Positions 1 through 10,537 are shown, numbered from the stretch's first letter. The stretch is DNA of 41,692 nt from Fusarium oxysporum f. sp. lycopersici 4287 (GCF_000149955.1 NC_030988.1:144189-185880), one strand, 5' to 3'. The notes: generated by a model not told the origin, from the sequence alone. Numbers and translations: made by a program.

Positions 1-141
1 AGCATAGTCGTGAAAACCAAAGAAGTCTTGCAGGCGACGGTGGACTGGCAGAATGTCCTTATTGGCATAGCTTATTTTCGCCGCAGAATCTGATATTAGA
101 GCTATCACCATTGCCGATCCTGAAATAACCAGTATGAGTGT

Positions 142-249
142 TTTCCTAATCACCACACCGCTGTCATTGTGTCTCCCGATGCTGGAGGTGCAAAGCGAGC
201 TACTTTGATTGCGGACAGTCTCAAGACTGACTTTGCTCTGATTCACAAG
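142..249 (+). pseudogene. Relic of ribose-phosphate pyrophosphokinase (PRPP synthetase)
   Basis: The plus strand reads [15 protein letters not shown] followed by LIADS and then FALIHK, with no stop from 124 to 272. This is the highly conserved PRPP-synthetase stretch ([21 protein letters not shown]..FALIHK). Upstream, FPNHHT also fits fungal homologues. After ALIHK the frame runs into unrelated residues and a stop at about 271-273, and nothing upstream of about 142 resembles the enzyme. Only about 36 of more than 300 residues survive, so it cannot be functional. It ends 37 bp before the chitinase start codon. Seen directly: the motif. Inferred: a duplicated or rearranged gene fragment. Confidence 0.75.
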
Positions 250-285
250 CTACTGCCCCTTCAACGTGCCTAAGTCACGCCTGTC

Positions 286-1803
286 ATGCATCTCGCTTTG
301 GTCCTCAGCCTTGGTGCTGCCGCCGTTGCCAATGCAGCCATATCGCGAAACATTCTCTACTTTGACCAGTAAGTGCATCAAGTCCTGGTAAAGAACGGTC
401 TTGTAAACTAATGGCTAAACAGATGGCATACTACTGAGTTGCCGCCAAAAAACCTGACTGGAGCTGTGACCCACGTCATGATGTCGTTTGCTAACTCGTC
501 CCTTTTTGCGGCTCAGCCTGCAGGGAAGTACAAGCCATTCCAATCGATCAAACAAGTTCGTCAACTTTTTGACCACGAATTGAATGTCTGTTTATCTATC
601 GGTGGCTGGGGCGATAATTCTGGGTTTGATGAGGGTGTCAAGACCAGTTCGAGCCGCGAGAGATTCGCTAAAAGTATTGCTTCCACTGTCGATAGGCTCG
701 GTTTTGACTGTGTAGGTGTGTATTCTGATCGACGAGTCCCCGAAAGTGGCTGACAAACCTCTTCAGATATTGACTGGGAATATCCTGGTGGAAATGGTCA
801 AGACTATAAGCAAGTCCCGAACTGCAAAAAAAGGAACGAGATCAAGGCTTTCCCTCTGCTCTTAAAGGAAATAAAGAATTCCATCGGAAGTAAGGAGCTT
901 TCCATCGCGGTTCCAGGTCTAGAGCGTGATATGATCGCATATACGTCTGGCGAAACACCTCGCATTAATGAGTTTGTTGATTTCGTCAATGTACACTCTC
1001 CCTTCAAATTAAACCTACGTGAGAGTTGAACGAGTCTGCTAATCATAAAAGGTTATGACCTACGATCTCATGAATCGCCGGGACCATCACACCACTCACC
1101 ACGTGTCGATTGAAGGTGCTGCATCTGCTATTAAGAAATACATATCACTCGGCTTTCCCGCCTCCAAGCTTGTCGTTGGCATCCCTTTTTACGCTAAGTG
1201 GTTCACTACCAAGAATGGCTATACCTGTAATCAGCCTATAGGTTGCCCTACTGAGCTCCTCGAGGATGACGACGATGGCAGTGATACTGGAAAGTCTGGC
1301 TCCATGACATTTGAAGCAGCCAACTTCGCTGAGCGACCTGCCAAGCTGACGACCACTCCCGATAATACTTGCGGTGCGGGCACAAACTTCAAGTGTGCTG
1401 AGGGATCCTGCTGCGGAGGCTCTGGGTGGTGGTAAGTACCTACCTATAGCGGTTACGATTGAAATTGTGACTGACAAGCTGCAGTGGCTCAACTCCAGCG
1501 CATTGTGGCACTGGTTGCCATTTCGCTTATGGCAAATGTGATGGTATTGATATTTCTAGCTCATTCCACCAGGCTCTCAAGAACGGGTACACCGATGAAG
1601 AGAAGGGCGCGCAGTGGTATTGGGATGCCAAGACACGCATATTTTGGTCGTGGGAAACCCCAGAACTCATCCAAAAAAAGATTTCGTTTCTAGCCGATAC
1701 ATATGGTATCAAAAGTGTTATGGCCTGGGCTCTTGCGCAGGACAGTAACGATTGGAGCCACCTCAAGGCCATGCAGAAAGGCTTTGTAGGTGTAAATACT
1801 TAA
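286..1803 (+). CDS. Secreted GH18 chitinase with CBM18 module embedded in the catalytic domain
   Basis: Five exons are inferred from consensus splice sites: 286-368, 423-715, 767-990, 1052-1431 and 1485-1803, giving 432 residues. Residues 1-18 form a signal peptide (MHLALVLSLGAAAVANAA). The GH18 active-site motif D123-x-x-D-x-D-x-E130 (DCVDIDWE) is formed across the 715/767 junction, so the catalytic acid is intact. MTYDLMN (from 202) and a late MAW motif (in GIKSVMAWALAQ) mark later barrel strands. Cysteines at 307, 315, 320, 321, 327, 334, 338 and 345 form a hevein-type CBM18, also built across an intron. It lies between the FYAKW strand and the final strand, where an insertion subdomain normally sits. 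The enzyme would hydrolyse beta-1,4-GlcNAc chains outside the cell, in wall remodelling or attack on other fungi or arthropods. All introns start GT and end AG; two start GTAAGT. The start codon is the only ATG giving the signal peptide. Family assignment is firm; biological target is inference. Confidence 0.9.
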
Positions 1804-3869
1804 ATCACTTGATACTTGACTAGTGATAGATGGTAGTTTATAAGCTCGGCGGGTGTTTCTAGTGCAATACATAAAGTTTGGCCAGTAGGTTCTCGACAAA
1901 GATCTCCTGTTGAGTCATAGATAGACCCGTAGACATACCACTAGGCCTACAGCTTATGGTATGGCAAATCACCTTAGTAGCGAGATGATTGAATGGACAC
2001 GAGGCACTTATATTTTGTGTATACCCCTACGGCTGGGAAGATATCGCGTTGTTGCCTGAAGGCTTTTCCATACTTGGCGAAGAGTCAGGCTGAGCATGCA
2101 TTGGCTATCTTTACTGCACAGGACTTTTCTTCGTTACGCTGTTAATCACTCCATATATAGTCTATTCTTGGCCTTAAATGCATCCCCAAAGTGAGTAGGT
2201 TAAAGGTGAGTTAGACTAGCCTCACATATTGAAGGTTACAAATGCTATCCGCACTAGGGCAGAACAATGTCAGCGACTCGCATTTGGAAAAGTAGTGAAC
2301 AGACTCCCAGATCCCGTAGACACATTTGTGGGGCAGTATAAGATCAGAAAAGTCTCTATACCTTAGGTAGAGAACAATATCAAGATAAGGCCTCTTGGGG
2401 GGATTAGGAGTGGCATTACGGAATAAATAAGCACTAGTAGACATGCTGAGAGAATTTTATGTTAAAAGTTGTCTTACAAAACTCCACTAAAATGGAACCA
2501 ACACCCTCTCCATGAGTCACTCACCGATGGTGCCAGGTGGGACTCAATCTATTCCCCAGTTTCACACGCTAATCCTCCCTCCTAGACTTTGCTTATCCAT
2601 ACGGGCCAAAAGAAAGAGAAGCCTTGACAAAGCGCATTTTCTACTGAAGTTATGGTGACGATTTGTGCCTGAATCCTATTTTTCAAGTACATAGTACATA
2701 GGGTGCCTTGGAGGGTTGTAAACCCATGGTCTCGATGACCTAAATATAAGGTCGTCTAAAGTTATCTCATCCTACCGTGTCCGCTTCCACCTACGATAAT
2801 AGGATGGCACGGGTTCAATCTCTTTTTAATTTGTCTCATAATGCCGGACCACAGTGAGTTGCAGAGACTCGCCAGGCAATTCATGGATGAGACAGGAGAC
2901 AAGGAGCCTCAGAACGTCGAACATGGTAGGGAACAAGTCTTCCTCTGTGAATCGAAAGGCCGTGAAGCCGGCCATAACAAGGTGAGCATTAACTCGCATG
3001 ACCTTCGAAGAAGTGTTGTAAAGTGGAACCAAAGCTGACGGGACCAAGCAAGATGGGAGACACCATTACAGTATTTAAGAGGGATGGCGGGGGTTCTCGA
3101 TCGTCATTGTCGAGCTGTTCGGAAAAAAAGATTTGCTCTAGTGCTGATGGATACGAACACCCACGGACTTGGAGAAAGCGCCTTCTAACCTTGCTGCTAA
3201 GAGTCCGTGGATCATGCGGTACATTTGTATCTAAGATAGTCGATGTAGAGTTGGCGCTCTACAAGACAGTAGTATCTTCAGATGGGGAGGAGAGCAGTAA
3301 GCGAGTCTTTGTCGTGTTTTCAACTATGCCAGAAAGGACGAGGAGATAGCTATGGCCGTGAAGGATCGCGAGCATTCTTCCGCAAGGTGGAGGGAGGGAA
3401 CACTAACTTGTGGCCGTTCGCGAGGCACGAGCGTGTTGAGGTGGTTTGGCTCTGGAATAGTCAATCACGGGCTAACCAAGAGGCGGTACAGAAAGCCTTA
3501 GAAATGGGAGGGAGGAGGGAGGTTGTCATGGCCATTCATATTGGATCAGGATGGGGAGTCTTTCTGTTTGGGTTGTCACAAGGACTCTAGATGCCGTGAT
3601 CACAAGAGCACATAGGCTTGCCGTGTTCTGTTATTTGAATACTTTTAACAGTATTGAACTCAGGAAGCATTCCAAATTGAGTAATGGATGGTCATCGTTC
3701 CAACCAGCCTCTGCAACGTTTACGTTGATGCTGAGCCGGCACCGTTTCACTGTTCGCATGGACGAATGTCGGCCGCTTGTGCGTCTGAGTTGGATAAATT
3801 CCTTCAACATAGAGGTGGAACTCAAGAGCGACTGCAGAGCGGCCGGGATGCAATGCCAATAATAATGAA
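1804..3869. other. Intergenic stretch without supportable genes
   Basis: Several open frames of 60-110 codons occur on both strands (for example 2841-3038, 3023-3349 and 3282-3590, all plus), but none has a recognisable motif and opposite frames are equally open. The composition shifts from AT-rich (1800-2800) to more balanced (2820-3860), suggesting old coding material in the second half, but no family can be named. Confidence 0.5.
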
Positions 3870-4047
3870 CACGTCATCACTTCCTTGTACCCGGTGCCGG
3901 TCCAACGGCAGGGTCACCGAAAGAGAACGGAAGATGAATTGAGATGAGATGGCCGACCTCGAAAGAAGGCCACAGCTAGCCAGCAGACCCGCTCAGCATT
4001 CCTCAAGATCATCGACGCCGGAAAAGAGTGTCAGTACATTCGTTAAA
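3870..4047 (+). pseudogene. Possible relic of a Zn2Cys6 transcription factor DNA-binding region
   Basis: The plus strand reads PCTRCRSNGRVTERERKMN, then TGA, then in the same frame DEMADLERR followed by a Ser/Pro-rich tail. This resembles the second half of a fungal binuclear zinc cluster (CxxCx6C) with its downstream linker and dimerisation helix. The third cysteine is replaced by Thr, the first half of the cluster is missing and a stop interrupts the frame. I infer a decayed Gal4-type regulator. The match is short and could be coincidental. Confidence 0.3.
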
Positions 4048-4341
4048 GTGGCTTCTATGTGCAGTCGTCAGTATCTTGGCTTCTTCATTACCTGGGCCTC
4101 GGGATTCTGCAGAGTAGAGTAACTCCGCTGAACTATTTTACATCTTGACTATCCGCTTGAAGAGAGGGACGAGGTTGGCTTTAAATTTACTAGCGACTAC
4201 TAAAGTAATTCTACATTAATCCAGGCTTTACCTTTGTGCTACCAATTTATCCAAGTAAAATATTACATAGCAAGGAGGGTATTTCAAGTTCGCCGTTGCT
4301 AAATGTCCATTCCTTCATGTAGCGAGTTAATTCACTCCAAG

Positions 4342-5382
4342 CTACTTACTACCATATTTCGGATGCCATAGTATGTTCTTTTCCTTATCAAGGTTCATCC
4401 ACTCACTATTTGATGAACTACATTTGCATATCGGTATGCGGTTCTTCATTGCATCAACAATCGCCGGTATCTTTTTCCTCCTGGAAAACTGGGCTTGGGT
4501 ACAAAGTAAGTGAGTCGGATTCTGCCAAAATGTAGAGCATAGTTCAAACTTCTTATCTAGGTCCAAAGCTTTCTCTACATGCGAGTTATGGCATAAAGAG
4601 CCGGCGAGCATGACTTTATATTCTGGCATATTGTCTGGGTTCTCCTCATACTTCATTTTCTCTCTATAACGTCCAATAAACTCTGCCTCGGTAAATCTTT
4701 GTAATTCTGCAAAAGTGTATTCACAAACAGGGTCGCAATACCCCTGGTACACCTTCAACGTGCTTTTATCAAGGTCTATCATATACGCGTAGATATACTC
4801 ATTGATATGGAAGTCACCGATGTCGAAGTCTTCCATAATGATGTCGTCGATACCGAGCTTCTTAATACCGAGCTCATCAAGATCGAGCTCATCAAGATCG
4901 ATATCGTGAATATTGCTTTCGAAGGGAAATACCCGATGGTCGAATTTAAGCTTTTTCGGAGCCGTGGGAGTGGAGTGAAATGCCGGGTGGACCAACGTAA
5001 CCGGTTTCTGAGCCGTGGCAGTTGAGATGAGCTTGAGGACAGCTGGACCAGAGCAGGCATCTACGTGTTCATGAATCTCATACAAGCGTGGTGGCTTACG
5101 GGAAGTGTAATATGCGCAAAATGACTCCCATCTTCTAATCTTGTTATGCAAATGTCCTTTCCTGGGTATTTGGCCAATCTTCCATTTCGCAGTTTCATAT
5201 TGATCCTCAGATATATATGTAGTATGCTCCAGTCCCTTCTTTAACGCCTTGGTCCTCTTAGGGCAGGATAAAAATTTAAAAATGTAAGCCCCAACGCCTT
5301 CAATATAGCCGTCCCAGCTATAAGTTTGGCTGACATAAAACTTTTTTTTGTAATAGATAAATATACAGCTACTAGTACCCAT
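4342..5382 (-). CDS. Single-exon orphan protein, 346 residues
   Basis: The open frame extends to 5436, but the first in-frame ATG is at 5382-5380 with A at -3, giving MGTSSCIFIYYKKKFY. The N-terminus has a short strand-rich segment followed by YSWDGYIEGVGAYI. I associate this WDGYxxGxG pattern with uncharacterised fungal proteins from general familiarity, not from a search. A central acidic stretch holds imperfect repeats (DLDELDLDELGIKKLGIDD). There is no signal peptide or membrane segment, so it is probably cytosolic. The surrounding region is AT-rich and gene-poor. The frame is intact over more than 1 kb, so I regard it as a real gene of unknown function. Confidence 0.6.
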   Translation of the reverse strand: MGTSSCIFIYYKKKFYVSQTYSWDGYIEGVGAYIFKFLSCPKRTKALKKGLEHTTYISEDQYETAKWKIGQIPRKGHLHNKIRRWESFCAYYTSRKPPRLYEIHEHVDACSGPAVLKLISTATAQKPVTLVHPAFHSTPTAPKKLKFDHRVFPFESNIHDIDLDELDLDELGIKKLGIDDIIMEDFDIGDFHINEYIYAYMIDLDKSTLKVYQGYCDPVCEYTFAELQRFTEAEFIGRYREKMKYEENPDNMPEYKVMLAGSLCHNSHVEKALDLDKKFELCSTFWQNPTHLLCTQAQFSRRKKIPAIVDAMKNRIPICKCSSSNSEWMNLDKEKNILWHPKYGSK

Positions 5383-7578
5383 AGTGCTTTGGAGGCAGAA
5401 GTCGTGATGGAGAGATTTTACAATGTTAAGTAGCAACTGTATAAGTTATATAGATAATATTACACAGAGTCTTGCCTCACTAGGTTCCTATTTTACTCCT
5501 AGACGATCTTTAATAAAAATGAAGGGAAATTCTACATATAGCTTTTTAATATAAGTATGTTAAAGAAAAATAGAATTTTGCTAATAAGCAGTGCGTTGGT
5601 ACCGTATATGCGAACTATATTGCCAGTTGTAGAGGAAAGGACATATGTAATTATGTACTGTTCTGTAGTGAGGTGAGATCAATCAATTACAGTACTTTTA
5701 TTTTCCCAGTTTCTGGCCTTAAGGGAGACAACATAGTCCAGGACCCGAAATAACCTTCACGGTTGGAGAATATATCTTCTAAAGGCTGTGGGGGCTAAAC
5801 ACTAGTATCAAACAAATGCTTGACGAGTCCACTTGGATATATATAGTTATATCTCCCGTTAGTCTTTCCGTGGACTGTAGGAGTTGGCGAACTATTATTG
5901 TTGTTGCACATTATCAACCTTGCGAAATTAAGAGAAGTCCTAGGCTCCATGAACATACAGTGGAGTCGAATATGACTAAGTCGAGTATATTTAGATAGCC
6001 ATTTAGATGGATTCAAGTCTAGCATAAGGTACTGTTGGGTTGTTTTAGTACAGTAGATTGATCATGTTAAAGACGCTCGCACCTCAATAAGGCTCAGTCC
6101 TGACAGCCATGATGGACCTAATTTGGAGAACTATCAGACTTCGGGCGTTTTATATGATTCTTTGCAGCTGATTTGGAATTTCATAGTTTCGACTTACTAT
6201 GGTCAGGCCCAAGACTTGCTGAGCTTGCTTTCGGGACAGGACAATGACAGGCTACTTGTTCTGGTCTTGTTTACCATGCGTTTCTGAACATTCTAACAAG
6301 TCGAGAGCCGATCGGGGACCCTCTTACTGTTGCTCTAAACTAGTATTTTTAATTAATGCGCTATAACAACTATGCAAGAATGCTGACGAACACATTGAAT
6401 GGAGTTGTTATTAGCTGGCTGCACTAATAATAAGGCGCCCTACTCAATTTGACGTAACCCAAAAAAGATCCAGATGGATCCAAATCAAATCAAATTGGAT
6501 CCTCAATTTGATTTAATTTATTTGTTTACAAGCCTAGACCGGTATAAGGTTAAAGTTGCGGAAAACAATTGGACAAATAACACATGATTTAACGGGGCTC
6601 TTTGACAATCCAACATCGAGGCTAATCAGTACATTACCAATGAGAGATCTTGAAGTGTGGCCAGCATGTTAGCCCAGTGCTAATGGGGTTGCAAAAATGC
6701 TATCCGGGCGCTTCCCGCTTTCCTTTGACGTGTGTAGGGTGGATCCATACCGACGAGCTTTCTTGTTGTCCCGTAGGATCCTGGGCTTTTGTGGTGATGA
6801 GCGGGATCGTCTTGGAGGTCGCATTGGAACTACTTATACCCCTTGAAGGGAAGCAAAAGGTTCATATTCTAGGTTTACTTCTGATCCATTGGCCAATGAC
6901 ATAGGCCAGTCAAGGCGAGTATGGTGGCAGATGATCCCGTATCTTTACGTTACTTAGCAACTTATCGACAATTGGCGTTCGATAAAGGCTAAACATCTGA
7001 TCAATCCACCAGTTCTAGATCTCCCTATTGACATGCCTCACAGAGGCGATCAGCAGAAGAGTTGCGACCTGAAGCATACTGCGCCCTTCGTCTCGGTATT
7101 TCGTATGCAGTCTAACCGTACAAGCGACATATCAGGTACTGTAAGATGTCGACATGTAGTAAACTAGATTTATAACAACATTACAAATTGAGGTGGTTGT
7201 TGGTACGATTAGCACTATCTACCTACTCAAAGAGATGTTGAAGCGGGGCAGGAAGTGGGGCATCTTAACAACCAAGATCGTTATCTGCCTGGTTTACCGT
7301 GTTCATCACGGCTACCTAGGCGCCACGGAGCGGGGCTGGGTCAGGGAACTTTGGGCGGTTGGTTTTCTTGAAAGGTGCAGTCACCCTAGGACCCTTAAGG
7401 GGCCTCTTCACTTTTGGTCTTGTGGTTATTCTTAAAAGACTTTGGCCAGGGTTTTCCCACCTTCCAGTTTCCATATCTAAGTTCCGTGCGATGATTATAA
7501 GCTCTCAGTCTCAGCCATAGGTCTTAACTGTAACTAACACATCTAGCTAGATGTTAAGGACAAATTACTTCCTTTATT
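5383..7578. other. AT-rich intergenic stretch
   Basis: No supportable gene. Open frames of 76-84 codons (5795-6025 minus, 6650-6904 and 7193-7435 plus) lack motifs. A short palindromic repeat near 6476-6502 is listed separately. Confidence 0.5.
6476..6502. repeat. Short inverted repeat (GGATCCAA / TTGGATCC)
   Basis: GGATCCAA at 6476-6483 and TTGGATCC at 6495-6502 form an 8-bp inverted repeat around an 11-bp AT-rich loop. Further ATCAAAT/ATTTGAT and GATCC words lie on both sides (6468-6520). It could be a degenerate transposon end. Fungal hAT elements often carry repeated GGATC/AAATC words near their ends, but no partner end was found here. Confidence 0.35.
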
Positions 7579-9027
7579 TTACTTGACCCTCCTTGAACGA
7601 TCTGCGCCGGCGGTAGCCGGATCCCGTTGCTGATTTGTAGCTCCTCTATTTTCTGTATTCATCGCTCGTTTGAGATTAATAAATAGCTGGAAAACAGTTA
7701 CGTAGGTTTCCAACCAGGGTTCGCTAAATACCTGCTTTCCCTGAAATTTCATCCTATCAAGGGCTTTAGACGGCGAGGCCTTTGACTTTCTTGTTGCTTC
7801 AATGGCGCTGTCAATCGAGGCCAAGTCACTATTTTCAAGCATTTCTGGTGAATAAACTGTTTTAACCTTTAACAAGGACTTGAGGGTTAAGGAAGCCTCG
7901 TCCCCAGTCGACGATATGGCAGAGAGTGGATGTAAAAGTACGGTCAGCCTGAACGTTTCGAGACGTAGTGAAGTTTCATCAACATCCGGCGTCTTCCTTT
8001 CATCCAACGCTCCCACATGTTGGTAATCTGTTGTCCCGGAAGCAACTACTATTGTATCCGCCGGGCCATCAGTCGAATGTGTCTCAGGAGATACTACTGG
8101 AGATTGTTCTGTATTATAAAGCGTCTGCTCTGTGTCCGATCCTAGGGTTCCTGCCCGCCTAAGTGGCTGAATGTGCATATTATCTATACAGTTTCTCGCG
8201 TCTATGTCGACTTCGTTGGGTTCGATTGGTTTCATTGCCGCGAGCTGCGATTCAAATCGAGGAAGTTTCAGTAAAGCTTGTTCAATAAGACATCTGACCT
8301 TTTTCGCAACCCGCCCCTCGGGACCTTCGTCAGGCTGAGATATATTGTATTTTGGAAAATTAGGTACCAGGTGCACAGATACCAATCGAAGTTCACCTGC
8401 ACAGATATCCACCCTAGTTTCAATCTCTTGTAGTTCTGCATGCAGGGCTTCTAGTCTACCATGTAGGAGCTTCCCTTGATTGACGTCGCTCCTGCAATGG
8501 TCATACAATAGGTTCAAGACTTCGCTATTCTTGTTGACTTTTGTTATCAGATCAGCTAGCTGACTATTCAGCTCACGGCCTTCATCTTTCGATTTTGCGT
8601 TAAGTGATAGATTGTCGGCTTTCGCTTTTCTTAACTCATCTTTTAATTGCTCATTGTCAGTTTGGAATTTTGCAGCCTCACCCTGTGCCCTATCCAATCC
8701 GGCTTGCAATAAAGCGACAGATTGCCACAATTCCATCATTTCACTTTGCTTGTCTCCAATCCCAGTTTCAGAGTTATTTGAAAAGCGTGTGTTCTCTTTA
8801 CCAACGAGTGTATCTTGCTCCTGCGCGGGCATCATTTGGTGCATAGAATCGATCTCAGATTTCACAGTTGATAAGAATTGCCTCAATTCACCAAGGTCTT
8901 TGGTTATGTTCCATAACCCATCCTCTTCCCTTCTAAGCCTTTCGATTTCTTGTTGTCCTGTCGCCAGGTTGCACTCTCTATCATGTCTTTCAATCTCTGC
9001 TTTCAATCCAGAGATTATGTCTTTCAC
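7579..9027 (-). CDS. Coiled-coil orphan protein, N-terminus unresolved
   Basis: An uninterrupted frame of at least 482 codons reads leftward. The frame at 9027 begins with GTG and stays open to a TAG at 9054-9052, without an in-frame ATG. The first in-frame ATG is at 8844-8842, giving 421 residues. Either that is the start, or an upstream exon is missing or lost; I saw no convincing exon within 150 bp upstream. About the first 200 residues show heptad-like patterns rich in E, K, L and Q (for example QQEIERLRREEDGLWN, DNEQLKDELRKAKADN), predicting a long coiled coil. The C-terminal half is mixed and hydrophilic, ending in an Arg-rich tail. No domain is recognised. It may be a structural or scaffold protein, but that is a guess. 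Confidence 0.5.
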   Translation of the reverse strand: MKDIISGLKAEIERHDRECNLATGQQEIERLRREEDGLWNITKDLGELRQFLSTVKSEIDSMHQMMPAQEQDTLVGKENTRFSNNSETGIGDKQSEMMELWQSVALLQAGLDRAQGEAAKFQTDNEQLKDELRKAKADNLSLNAKSKDEGRELNSQLADLITKVNKNSEVLNLLYDHCRSDVNQGKLLHGRLEALHAELQEIETRVDICAGELRLVSVHLVPNFPKYNISQPDEGPEGRVAKKVRCLIEQALLKLPRFESQLAAMKPIEPNEVDIDARNCIDNMHIQPLRRAGTLGSDTEQTLYNTEQSPVVSPETHSTDGPADTIVVASGTTDYQHVGALDERKTPDVDETSLRLETFRLTVLLHPLSAISSTGDEASLTLKSLLKVKTVYSPEMLENSDLASIDSAIEATRKSKASPSKALDRMKFQGKQVFSEPWLETYVTVFQLFINLKRAMNTENRGATNQQRDPATAGADRSRRVK

Positions 9028-9051
9028 ACATTCGATCTGATTCTCATATGG

Positions 9052-9627
9052 CTACTTCTCACCTCATGTAGTTCGCCAGGCTTGTCTCCCGCCTAGGTAT
9101 TCCAGCATCCCATTTCTATCCGTCAATGTATGATCCCATGTGATATAGAGAGAGGTTCTGGCTCATAGCGAATGTATATATTTACCAGCAGATCAGTAAA
9201 GCTAAAATTATTTAAGACATCTGATTGTTGTCGGACGGATTTCTGGATTCTAATGCTATAAGCAGATGGGCTGCATGAAATATAATAAGTGAAAATACTG
9301 AAATCTACAGCTTTAACCTGTATCTTAACATAAAGCCTTAAGATAAGGCACCACAACATAAAACATTAGAGTATACTATATGAATAAAATGCCGTAGCAG
9401 CAACCTATTTTAATTGTTAGCTGGCCCTGAACTCTCCTAAATAGGATTTTACAATCACCATCTGTCTTTACGCCGCTTCCCAGCAGCTAGCCTTTGTACT
9501 GGCTTCCCGAGCTTCTCCCAACACCTTAGGGCAGGATCTCTCTTAGGCCTTTGATATGTCCTCTTTTCAGAATCCCTTAACAGATCTATTGCAATTGTTA
9601 GTAACTCTCGGCTTTCTTTAAATAGGA
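9052..9627. other. Short AT-rich intergenic stretch
   Basis: Nothing supportable is seen. A 78-codon frame on the minus strand (9123-9359) has no motif. Confidence 0.4.
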
Positions 9628-10365
9628 TTATACACTACTATCTTCAGCCAGCTTTATATACCGCTCTATATCTCGTACCAGATCAAAGTTGTTGATTCTT
9701 TCATTGAATGTTTCACCATCTTGTTGATAATAATCTTCCCTGCTAATCCTCATCCCAATTGAAAAATAGTACGGGTTCTCATTCTCTAGAATCTTTTGAA
9801 CCTTTGGATCGTTTTCTGGATCATGATTCTTACTAAATGCCTTGACCTTGAATTCCAAAGCAAGATCTTCCAATCCCTCATAAAGGGCGACTTGCTCATA
9901 GAATGTACCAGGCACAATATCGTTGTTTATATCATTATCTTTCGAATTACGAACACATACGTCAAGCGTTGGGCTAGACGATATGTAATCAATAAATCTT
10001 TCAATAAATCTTTCTGAACTTGGATCTCTTTCCATAAGAAAATGGATTTGCGGAATATATCTATAATCCCAAGAGCCTTTGACTTCCCGGCATCCATAGA
10101 GTAGATCTGGCTCTGTAACTATCAGGAAGCCTTTATCATGAAGCCTACATAGCTTCCTATGATATTCAATACCCTTTTTCCCGTTTTGGTAATCTTTTAG
10201 AAGGTCGTCATCGTCCCGGATGGTGAAAATGCCATACTCATTCACAATCTGGCTATATTCTGTTGGATTGTTGAATACCATTTCAAGCGCTTCTTTGCCG
10301 TGACTTAGAAGATCTTTAAAGTTTTCCATAGGATGACACAGTATAGATTCTGCTGGGGTTTGCAT
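9628..10365 (-). CDS. Orphan protein, 245 residues
   Basis: Single exon with a true ATG at 10365-10363; a second in-frame ATG follows 12 codons later (MENFKDLL). The product is hydrophilic and acidic, rich in D, E, N and Y, with no signal peptide or transmembrane segment. It contains segments such as IVTEPDLLYGCREVKG and ISREDYYQQDGETFNE. No family is recognised. A Fot-type transposon begins 75 bp upstream of its start codon, in divergent orientation, so its promoter has been displaced or replaced. The long intact frame supports a gene, though expression is uncertain. Confidence 0.5.
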   Translation of the reverse strand: MQTPAESILCHPMENFKDLLSHGKEALEMVFNNPTEYSQIVNEYGIFTIRDDDDLLKDYQNGKKGIEYHRKLCRLHDKGFLIVTEPDLLYGCREVKGSWDYRYIPQIHFLMERDPSSERFIERFIDYISSSPTLDVCVRNSKDNDINNDIVPGTFYEQVALYEGLEDLALEFKVKAFSKNHDPENDPKVQKILENENPYYFSIGMRISREDYYQQDGETFNERINNFDLVRDIERYIKLAEDSSV

Positions 10366-10439
10366 GGTAAGAGGATTAGTATAAGGAGAAAATAATTATA
10401 TACTATATAATATTAAGATATAGTTTTATACTTAATATA

Positions 10440-10487
10440 ACGTGTTTGATAAGTGAGTGGGTCATCCAAGTGAGTGAGTCAAAAATC
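10440..10487 (+). repeat. Left terminal inverted repeat, Fot copy 1
   Basis: 48 bp beginning ACGTGTTTGATAAGTGAGTG, identical to the reverse complement of 12252-12299. Internally it holds two related 17-bp units, GATAAGTGAGTGGGTCA and TCCAAGTGAGTGAGTCA, in tandem, probably paired transposase binding sites. Confidence 0.95.
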
Positions 10488-10537
10488 CCTCATTCTATAT
10501 CATCTCCATCTAATCAATTAATTCTCAACCAACAGAT

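Noticed and set aside
1..93. Minus-strand frame running off the left edge (ILPVHRRLQDFFGFHDYA)
   Set aside because: It looks protein-like but is only about 30 codons and unrelated to the PRPP-synthetase relic; it cannot be assigned without the missing flank.
1145..1492. Minus-strand 115-codon frame inside the chitinase
   Set aside because: Shadow of chitinase exon 4.
2810..2826. GGGTTCAATC followed by a T run, resembling a tRNA B-box and pol III terminator
   Set aside because: No cloverleaf could be folded upstream: no matching acceptor stem or anticodon arm was found.
2826..3590. Several overlapping frames of 65-108 codons on both strands
   Set aside because: Opposite frames are equally open and none shows a domain, signal peptide or splice structure.
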